NCBI GenBank assembly: GCA_023897205.1
Contig: JAHWDD010000002.1
Span: forward strand, 7,130,001 to 7,194,000
DNA: 64,000 nucleotides
From: Exophiala sp. HKRS030
Lineage: Eukaryota; Ascomycota; Eurotiomycetes; Chaetothyriales; Herpotrichiellaceae
Direction: 5' to 3'
Each line of letters opens with the position of its first letter. Position 1 is the first letter of the stretch. Made by a program: the position numbers and the translations under genes. The notes beneath the pieces are model-generated. The model was given only the letters and a program-made list of their open reading frames with translations. It had not been told where the DNA came from and did not search any database. Below are positions 55,901 to 64,000 of the stretch, one piece after another.

Positions 55901-58900
55901 ATTCGAATCATCGAAAGATGCTGTCTCTATTGAAGAACCACGTGAAGAGGACTGGGGCCTCGATACGGCGAAGACCAAGAAGGACAAGAAGAAAAAGAGA
56001 AAGTCTTCGCTGGACACTTTCGAGCCCGATGAGTCGTCTGTTGCACCACTGACTCAGCCTGAAGCAGATGCCGAGAACGCAAATCCTGGTACATCGCTGC
56101 CGGCCACAGCCTCGACCAAAGAGCTGAAACCTGAAGCCGGCATTGATGACGAGTGGGCCTTGTCCACAAAGAAATCCAAAAAGGAGAAAAGAAAGAGTAA
56201 ACAGGCCAAGATGCAAGAGATGTGGGAAGAGCGGCAGCAACCAAATCCGATTGCACCGGTGCCTCTGGACTTGGCGCCTAGTACGAGCCCTCCTAAGAGC
56301 GAGAGAGGCGGAGATGACGACGTAGAAGCAGTGGCAGAAAACGTGCGCGATACACATGGGGAATCATTACCTGAGTCGCCCGAAATGCCTCAGCCTTCAG
56401 CTGATACCTCCGATCACGACTCTCGACAAGAATCACAACAGGCTATAGCTGGTGATTCTGTCCAGGATTCCAGCGATCAAGCAGAACCTCCGCGACCTGA
56501 AATGGATTGGAGTTTTTCGTCCAAAAAGTCCAAGAAGGACAAGAAAAAGAAGAAGCAGTCAATTCTTGCAGATAGCTTTACCGAAGAGCCTGTGGCGTTG
56601 ACAGAGCCTGAGGAAACATTGGCGCCGAACATTGTTGCTGATACAACCCTACCCACAGACTCCAAGACAGTTGATGTTGCCCCTGAGGATGACTGGAATT
56701 TCACCACCAAGAAAGGAAAGAAGGCCAAGAAGAGCCGAGGGCCATTCGCCAACACTGACCTTGCTACACCTGATGACGAGACCGAACACATGAATAATGA
56801 GCCTATCTTCACAAAGGAAGCGTCGGACCCGAGTAAAATTGGTGAAGCTGGAACGGATATAAATCCTCAGTCTTTGTCGGAGGCTCCAGATATGGAGACG
56901 TTTGCTCCTGTCAGCCGGAAAAAGTCCAAGAAGGACAAGAAGAAGAAAGCACTCGCTTTCTGGGCTGAATCTGAGGAGGGACGAGACAATGAAATTACAG
57001 AGACTTCGACACAATCTACGCCTGAAGCAGAACAGTCTCGTCAGGATCAAGATAACCAGGGACCTCGGATGGTTTCTATCCCTGAGACAGAGGCTCTTCC
57101 TCTTCCGCCAACCGTTGAAACAGCAGTACGGGATCCGACCTTGATGATGGCTGGGACTGGGAATGCCCTGGAGCTGGCTGGCATCGCGTCTGCTGCAGCA
57201 TCTGTTGATGAGCCAGTAGAACAAGCTCGAAGCCTCGATGCTGCTGAAGCTTTTGGCAACCATATGCTCGCCCGGGAAGATCTTATCCACCAAGATCCAA
57301 GGTCAGATGGTCAGGAGCTGGTCGAGGAACATGGTGCTAGCAAAGACAAGAAAAACAAAAAGAAGAACCGGCAATTTGAGTTTGACGGGACAGAATTACT
57401 CCAGGAGACAGTAGAGAAGAAAGGCAAGAAGAACCGCAGGCAATTCGAGTACACAGGGGACGAAGTATACGCTACCCGTTCTCTGGAAGGCCTTGGCCCG
57501 GCACAGATCGATGAAGCAGAACCATCAAGAGGTGCAGACTTTATCGCCGACGAAGGTCGACAATTACAGGCTGCAGACACCATTCAGCGTCAGGAAGATG
57601 AAGAGGCAATGTCTGATGTGAGTGCAAGCACCCGAGAAAGACGGAAGCGGAGACGGTCTCCTCCTGCCTGGTCAGGACAGGAACCAGAAGACCTGCCAAC
57701 AAGTCGAGCTCTCACGCCTCCTCCAGACCACGACGACATTATGGATACTGCACTTGTCGTTGCTGCTGGACTGGGCATTGGCCACACTGAACACGCAAGT
57801 TCCACAGTAGCCTCCCGCAAAGCGCCATCACCGGTACAACAGCCCTCCGCGGGCTGGTCTTTTGCTCAACTCGGGCAAGAGCAAGAGAATCGTGATAGTG
57901 GGATCCAAATCGACTCGCCAATGCTCACACAGGGTCAGAATTCGTCGACCAGGGACAGTGGCTTTGTTCAAGGCGTGTCGGAGAAGGCTGATGCTGATAT
58001 AGACGTGTCACTGCGACCCCCCAGACCACACTCTCCCACGAGCTCGACAGAAGATGTGTCACTGATTGGATCAAGGCAAGGGCACCAGGAAGAGAGACCA
58101 ATTCTGGAAACACCGAGGCGGAAGCCTTCACCCGTCGAGTCCACCTCAAAGGATCGTTCATCGGCATTGTTCAACTCCTCTCCGGCGATGCCAACGCCAA
58201 TCGACACCAGGGTTGGAGAGAGAAGCCCTGCAACCATGTCAAGCCCTCTCCGTCGAAGCCCAAGCATTCACGGTCATCATCTCAGTCGAGAGGAGCTGAG
58301 GCACAAAGCCAAATCGCCGCATACTCTAGGGCCAAACGACATGTTAGCGTCGAGTCCCCTCGGTAGGTCCGTCCCGACGGAGGTCAAACCGACGGCATTC
58401 GAAGCTCAAAATGGCGATCGTTCATTCTCACCACGTAACTCGCTCAACACCATTCGTGAGGAGACGGCAGATGTTCATCCGAGGGCTACTCAGACGCACC
58501 CATTTGCAGGACCGCCCATTTCACTGCTGCCACAGTCTCGATCGGAGAACAACCGGTTGATGGGGGCCGGGGTGGTGGGCATGATGGCACGTGATCTGGG
58601 ACCCGCCAAATCTCTTGGCAACAGCAAATCGCGGACTTCGTCGTTGCGCAGTTTGCGCGGCTCTTCCGATCAACTCGACCGCTCCGTGCACAGTCCTCCA
58701 CCCACTAAGTCCGTGCATGATCAGGATCCAGGCAAGGCTGTCTCCCGCGATAGGGACATGGCAGACGTCTATGTGAGTATCCAAACGACACGCCGCCCCC
58801 AATGACGCGTTTCAAGTTGCTGACCATCATCTGCACAGGATGGCTATGGCTCCTACCCAGGCAGCCCCAAGTCGCCGACACGACCACCTAGCATCCGCCG

Positions 58901-60404
58901 CCGACAAAGTATGCAACAGATCAAGGACCTCGAGGCAAGGCTGGATCAACTCGCCTCTGAAAACCGCGCTCTAGCGGAAGCCAAGATGATGGCCGAGCAG
59001 TCCCTGGAGCATGCCCACTTTGAGCGTAACCAGGCGGAGCGATCAATGAATGTCCCGGATGATACAACGGGTCAATTACAAGAGAGGGACGCGGAAATCG
59101 CGCGGCTGAAGGAACAGATAGCTGACTTGGTTGCCACCCACGAGAACCTGAGACGAGAGCACGAACAAAGCCTGGCTACTCTGCAGCAAGATCACGAGTA
59201 TGCGCAGAATCAATGGCAGGAATCATCTCGGGAGCTCGAAGCACTGCGTTCTCGTCATGCCGAACTGTCGAATGGTATGGAGTCAATTGTGAGACACGAG
59301 ATCGATACGGCGCTTGCGGAAAAGGATGCCCAAGTCCAACAACTGCGGCAAGACCTCGAGGAGGCACGGGAAAAGATCCGAGAATTGCAGTCCGAAATCC
59401 TAAAAAAGGGTGCCGACAACGTGATTGATTTCCACGATGAAGACTACTTTGACGGGGCTTGCCAGAACCTGTGTCAACAGGTGCAAGGCTGGGTGCTCAG
59501 GTTCTCCAAGTATAACGATCTCAAGATGTGCCGGACCACCAACGAAGTGCGCGATGAGAAAGTGGTGGACCGATTCGACAATGCCATCCTCGATGGGTCA
59601 GAGGTGGACGTTTATTTAGCCGACCGTGTCAAACGTCGCGATGTTTTCATGTCGGTCGTGATGACCATGATCTGGGAATATGTCTTCACCCGGTATCTCT
59701 TTGGCATGGACCGTGAGCAACGCCAAAAGTTGAAGCAGCTGGAAAAGAATCTCGCCGAAGTTGGGCCTGCGAGTGCGGTGCACCAGTGGAGAGCTCTGAC
59801 GCTCACTTTGCTCTCGAAACGTGAGAGCTTTAAAGCATTACGGGAGAATGACACGGAGGCCGTCGCCATTGAGATTTTCAGCACCCTGTCGAGATTCCTC
59901 CCTCCACCACAACATCTGGAAGAACAGATCATCGGCTCGCTGCGGAACGTCATGCACACGGCGGTAGATCTCTCGATCGAAATGCGTACGCAAAGGGCGG
60001 AGTATATCATGCTGCCACCACTGCAGCCGGAGTATGACACCAACGGCGACCTTGCCCGCAAAGTGTATTTCAATGCGAGCCTGATGAATGAGAGAAGCGG
60101 CGAAACCACGAGTAATGAAGAGCTGGAGCGAAACAAGGCTGTGGTTCGTATGGTACTGTTTCCGCTTGTGGTGAAGAAGGGCGATGACAATGGGGTTGGT
60201 GATGACGAAATCGTTGTCTGTCCAGCACAGGTCCTGATCGCCCGGCCAGACAAGGGAAAGAGGGCCAAGAGCTCACGAGTGGCCAGTGGAGGCAGCGTGG
60301 GCGATCGAATGATGGTACAGCAAGATGCACGAAGTCTTGGAGCCATCAGCACTCATAGCCTGGGTGCCATGAGCGGGATTGAGACCAACGATAACATGTT
60401 TTAG
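43908..60404 (+). CDS. lah: Giant Woronin-body tethering protein, leashin/involucrin-repeat type
   Basis: Two exons, 43908-58772 (14,865 bp, one uninterrupted frame) and 58839-60404, in phase over a 66-nt intron; 5,476 residues. The ATG has good context (GCGCCATGG). Leashin proteins tether peroxisome-derived Woronin bodies to the septal pore or cortex. The N-terminal part (1 to about 1,200) is Ser/Arg-rich with three AAxYY/FG-like elements (GLAADYYGDN, AAASYFGSAK, GLAAEYYAGG) and several Gly/Ala-rich hydrophobic patches. The middle is disordered and acidic, with about nineteen Lys-rich modules of the kind DEWxxxTKKSKKDKKKKR between 50.8 and 57.5 kb, the involucrin-repeat hallmark, and a VETPA minisatellite. 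The C-terminal part in exon 2 has a coiled coil and then a folded domain (YFDGACQNLCQQVQGWVLRF, then YVFTRYLFGMDREQRQKL). Assignment rests on size, repeat type and C-terminal domain; the gene symbol is by family. Confidence 0.82.
50830..57460 (+). repeat. About nineteen Lys-rich involucrin-type modules (protein level)
   Basis: Within the leashin-like frame, a short unit recurs about every 100-400 residues: an acidic residue, Trp in many, a few variable residues, then KKSKKDKKKKR or a variant. Examples start near 50830, 51785, 52030, 53415, 53665, 53915, 54750, 55105, 55330, 55950, 56150, 56510, 56690 and 56910; shorter forms end near 57460. Confidence 0.85.
53023..53214 (+). repeat. 15-bp coding minisatellite (VETPA)
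   Basis: Twelve in-frame 15-bp units coding VETPA or close variants (VETLA, VETPL, VETPS), then a degenerate thirteenth. Units 2-6 are nearly or fully identical in DNA (GTTGAGACTCCTGCG), so expansion is recent. Confidence 0.95.
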
Positions 60405-61114
60405 GGGAGGGTTGTTTGTGATGTTCTGCTGTATATTCTAATATGGGCATGGCAAGGGACGTACGTGGATATGGCTGTCCGTTTACCACGTTGGGCGAGG
60501 TTCTCATGAGTTACGAATTTCCTTTGCATCTACTTCTACAGGGCACATTAGACAGTGTACAGCAAATTTGTGTTCCACCGAGACTCCAGGGAATGTTCGG
60601 GCGATACGAGATGTTCATACAGCATCTTTGAACTGTACCGTTGGTACTCGGTTATTTAGCGTCTGTTGACTGTAGATGATAAAAGTGTTGAGCAGTTAGC
60701 CAAGTTGTATCTGAGCCAAATTCTTCGAAATATCTTCTCTCATCGGCCACCTTGAAGCTACGAAGACGACGATGGTGATTAATTATGAATGTGGTCTCTA
60801 GAGATGTTAATGTTATTGTCTTGTCTATATTTGTACTAGCAAAAGTCGTTGAAGAGTCACTCACGTCATAGGCGTTTTTTACTATCAATTACCTCGATTG
60901 ACATTCTCTCAAACCAAAGACACAAAACAATGAATAACTCTGGGGATATATCTTGATACCTTTCTTAGACTTTTGTTGGGTTGTGAAATCATCACCTCTT
61001 TACCTTTGGCTATTACTTACCCTTCAACCTGGAGGAGGTATCTTCAGACATTTACCCAGCACAGTATCTGGCTATCTCTCACCTGCGCATCATCCACCCA
61101 CCCACCCCATATCA
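60405..61114. other. Intergenic, leashin 3' flank and Mnr2 promoter
   Basis: About 700 bp with no supported gene. The frame of the next gene extends upstream to 60953 but without convincing protein features before its ATG at 61115. Confidence 0.5.
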
Positions 61115-63839
61115 ATGCACCCTCTCCCTCCTCCCAACAGAGGCCAACCCTCCCAGCATCCTACAAATAGATCACGTGATCCTACCCCCTCGAGACCAAA
61201 TCCTTCCTCTGCCGCCCAGGACCAGTCCACCACCAATCCAGATGGCAAAAAGAAGAAGAAACACAGGGGTGGCAAGAAGAGGAGGACTCGACGACAGTCT
61301 TTTATTGCCCCGTCAGAAACATCAGCTATTCAGAGCGTCGGTGATGGACCTCACGACGATCCCTTGATTGAAGAGTCTCAGCTTGTTGCCACATCCGCCT
61401 CCGCCAGACGACCCTTTTACCAGAATCCACAGGGAAACCTGAGCGGTGCGAGCGTGGATAGTGAGGCCCTTCTTGACCACCGAGCGCAGCCAATTCTGCG
61501 GCCCAGGAGAGACAGCAGATTGACCACCAACCTCTTTGCAACCTCATACCGCAGCAGTGCCTTTCCCAGACCTGAAGCTCTCACGCGGAGGCGACATCGC
61601 AGCCAGCAAGACACCACCAGCCTTCCTGACTCGGACATCGAAGCCGCTACTGATCGGACGCCGTTGATCGCCAGCGAGTCGCAGAAGAAGAGTCCGGCTG
61701 AGGCAGGTTACGGTCTGTTTCGGAGAAAGTCACACACTTCTACCATCTCGTCGTCGTCGCGAAAACAGAAGAAGCGTCTCAATGTCAACGGCGCTTCTTA
61801 TCCCAAGGGCGATCAGGACTACGATGTCAACAACCCTCCATCCGTGCCTCCGAGTCCTACACTCGAGCCACACTATGGTGACGTGATGGTCCACGACGGC
61901 AGCTTCCTCACTCGATCTCCCGATAGTCGAAGGCCGGCACTGGATATGAACAAGGATGTTTTGATTGATATTGAGGATGATCGGAACCAGGATCCTAATT
62001 CAGCCCCTCCGAGCCCAAGGCTGCGGCCTGAGGGCATTTCGCGTCATCTCAGCGTCGAAGGCGACGTTTGTTTTCCCGGAGACGAGGTTTCAGAGGCGGG
62101 TGACTACTATAACCACACCCAGGCAACTGGTCCTCCTGCTGGTGGCGGACGGAGGAAACGCCGAGAGCGGGAGTGGCCTCAACTCTGGGTGCTTGACGAA
62201 TGGAGCCGCATTGAGAAGGAGGCAAGAGATGCTGGGGAACGAAGGGCGAAGAAAATCAGCGAACCTGTATTTGTGGAAGGACGGTTGCGTCCGGTCAAGA
62301 ATGCCTGGCACCGCATCGAAGAAGACCGCCAGTATCGATACACCTACTTCAACGAGGAGTTTGAGAGCACCATCCACGCCGAAACGATCTCCGAGTTGGT
62401 ACAGCCTGGAGGCTCTTTCCGCGAATTGTTCATCCCCGACCCGCCAGAGCTCATTGACTCGAGCAGCAGTGAGGATGAAGATCATACGGCCGCGAGCCAG
62501 ACGCTGGACAATTCGAGCACGATACACAGTCCCAAAAGTGCAAACGGCACGGCGGGACCCGCTGGCATGTCGAATCTCTCCGAGGCCGTGAGGTCGAGAC
62601 TTGATGTCGACAAGGGGCCCAGGAGAGCTTCAAATTCACCATCACCGCAAAAGAAGACACCACCAACGCGCGCCCCGAAGCCAAAGAAGTACGGGCCCCG
62701 ACCTACATTTTGGCTCGACGTCACTTCCCCAACCGAACAGGAAATGCGAGTGCTTTGTAAGACTTTCGGGATTCATGCACTCACCTCGGAAGATATCATG
62801 ATGCAAGAAGCACGCGAAAAGGTCGAGCTGTTCCGCAACTACTACTTCATCAACTACAGGACTTTTGAGCAGGACCCTCAGAGCGAAGATTATCTCGAAC
62901 CCATCAACATGTACATGTGTGTGTTCCGCCATGGCATCCTGACCTTTCACTTCTCTCAGATCCCTCATCCAGCTAACGTCCGGCGGAGGATTCGGCAGCT
63001 GTCGGACTACTTGATCCTCAGTGCCGACTGGATTTCGTATGCCATCATCGACGATATCACCGACGTGTATCAACCTTTGATCACGGGCATCGAGCAAGAA
63101 GTCGATGTCATTGACGACCAGATTCTCAAGTCGTTCCAAAATACGAACGAGCTCGCCGGCGACCATGGTGCCAAAAAGCATCATGAGAAGGACAAGGAGA
63201 GAGACGAGCCGGAGATCAGTGGTATCGACATGCTGTTGAGAATCGGTGAATGCCGCAAGAAGGTCATGACACTCTACCGACTGCTGGGCACCAAGGCCGA
63301 TGTCATCAAGGGTTTCGCGAAGCGCTGCAATGAACAATGGGAGGTTGCGCCCAAGTCCGAGATTGGCCTGTACTTAGGCGATATCCAAGATCACATTTTG
63401 ACCATGACTGGCAACTTGTCGCACTACGAAACCCTTTTGTCGAGAGCGCATGGCAATTATCTTGCCCAAGTCAGCATTCATATGAACGAAAGACAAGAAA
63501 AGGTATGCCTCTGTCGGTTTGTGTTTTTCTGGAACAATATGCTGACAATTTTGCCTTCGATTAGACCTCGGACGTGCTAGGCAAGCTGACAGTACTGGGT
63601 ACCATTGTTTTGCCGATGAATATAGTGACAGGTGAGTAGTGGTGGATCATGCAGGCCCTAGCAGGACGAAGTGTTGTTCTTTGCTGACTCGAATCGTCTC
63701 AGGCATGTTTGGAGGCAATTTCAAGGTTCCAGGTCAAGAAGTGGACAATCTCAATTGGTTCTGGGGCACCACTGCGGCTTTGGCCGTGTTTGGACTGTTT
63801 TGCTTCTTTTATTGTAAAAAGGTGTTTAAGATAGTCTGA
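61115..63839 (+). CDS. CorA-type magnesium transporter, Mnr2/Alr-like
   Basis: Three exons, 61115-63502, 63565-63631 and 63703-63839, in phase; 863 residues; introns of 62 and 71 nt. I start at ATG 61115 (MHPLPPPNRGQPS) because the upstream in-frame part looks non-coding. A long polar N-terminus holds GKKKKKHRGGKKRRTRRQSFI, a basic motif shared with fungal Alr/Mnr2 proteins. The CorA domain runs from about residue 525 (FWLDVTSPTEQEM; EDIMMQEAREKVELFRNYYFI; TEQEV-like ITGIEQEVDVIDDQIL). Two C-terminal membrane spans follow: LGTIVLPMNIVTG and WGTTAALAVFGLFCFFYC. At the end of the first span the signature GMN reads GGN (FGGNFKVPGQ). It should move Mg2+ from the vacuole or across the plasma membrane; the altered signature leaves selectivity open. 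Confidence 0.9.
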
Positions 63840-64000
63840 GGGTTGTCAAAAGACTTTGGGGATGGTTACCTCTTGATTAGAGAGGTGACGAGCATACAAT
63901 AACCACTTTCTTGGATCAATTGGTGGAGAATACCTGGCCTTTCTTTTGGTTTGGATGATGCCTACAGAATGTAGGAGGATCCTATAACAACAAAGTACCG

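Noticed and set aside
1..64000. tRNA, rRNA, CRISPR arrays, polyketide or peptide synthetases
   Set aside because: No tRNA B-box with a foldable cloverleaf, no rRNA-like blocks, no spaced identical repeats and no megasynthase domains were recognised; the only giant frame is the repeat-rich leashin-like gene.

Overview
The window is nuclear DNA from a filamentous ascomycete (Pezizomycotina). Genes are split by short introns (about 45-115 nt) with GTAAGT/GTATGT-type donors and YAG acceptors. The gene content is typical of moulds: class V myosin, siderophore and DHA1 transporters, a Baeyer-Villiger-type monooxygenase, NIPA and Mnr2-like magnesium transporters, and a giant leashin / involucrin-repeat protein of the Woronin-body system. 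That last protein, with its repeated KKSKKDKKKKR modules, resembles Eurotiomycete homologues, so a eurotiomycete (perhaps chaetothyrialean) source is my inference. I recognised no tRNA, rRNA, CRISPR array or intact transposon.

Layout. 1-2.5 kb: 3' half of a class V myosin, cut by the window edge. 2.5-22 kb: an accessory-looking stretch with a decayed SF1 helicase piece (-), an HNH-nuclease gene broken by one in-frame TGA (-), a flavin monooxygenase (-), a transcription-factor-like protein without a zinc cluster (-), an amino-acid/GABA permease (-) with five GATA sites upstream, a gene of unknown function (-), a siderophore transporter (-) and a divergent DHA1 MFS transporter (+). 23-34.9 kb: NIPA Mg transporter (+), a conserved-looking protein with a Cys/His motif (+), a tiny membrane-protein ORF (-), a Cys-rich unknown (+), an amidase (-) and an AlkB dioxygenase (-). 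35.5-42 kb: a BRE4/ArAE-type membrane protein (+), a coiled-coil unknown (+) and an SDR epimerase (+). 42.4-43.4 kb: a second decayed helicase piece (+), preceded by a TATA/CT-rich leader that also occurs near 16.8 kb on the other strand. 43.9-60.4 kb: leashin-like gene, about 5,476 codons in two exons. 61.1-63.8 kb: Mnr2-like CorA transporter (+).

The 22-64 kb part looks mainly like housekeeping genes (Mg transport, DNA/RNA dealkylation, septal-pore organisation). The 3-22 kb part looks like a uptake/catabolism neighbourhood with relics of repeats. No single coherent new system is evident. The points most worth following are the two related helicase relics and their shared leader, the single-stop HNH gene, the GMN-to-GGN change in the CorA protein, the recurring intergenic TACGGAGTA motif, and the repeat architecture of the giant leashin-like protein. 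All exon borders were inferred by eye from splice consensus and frame continuity.
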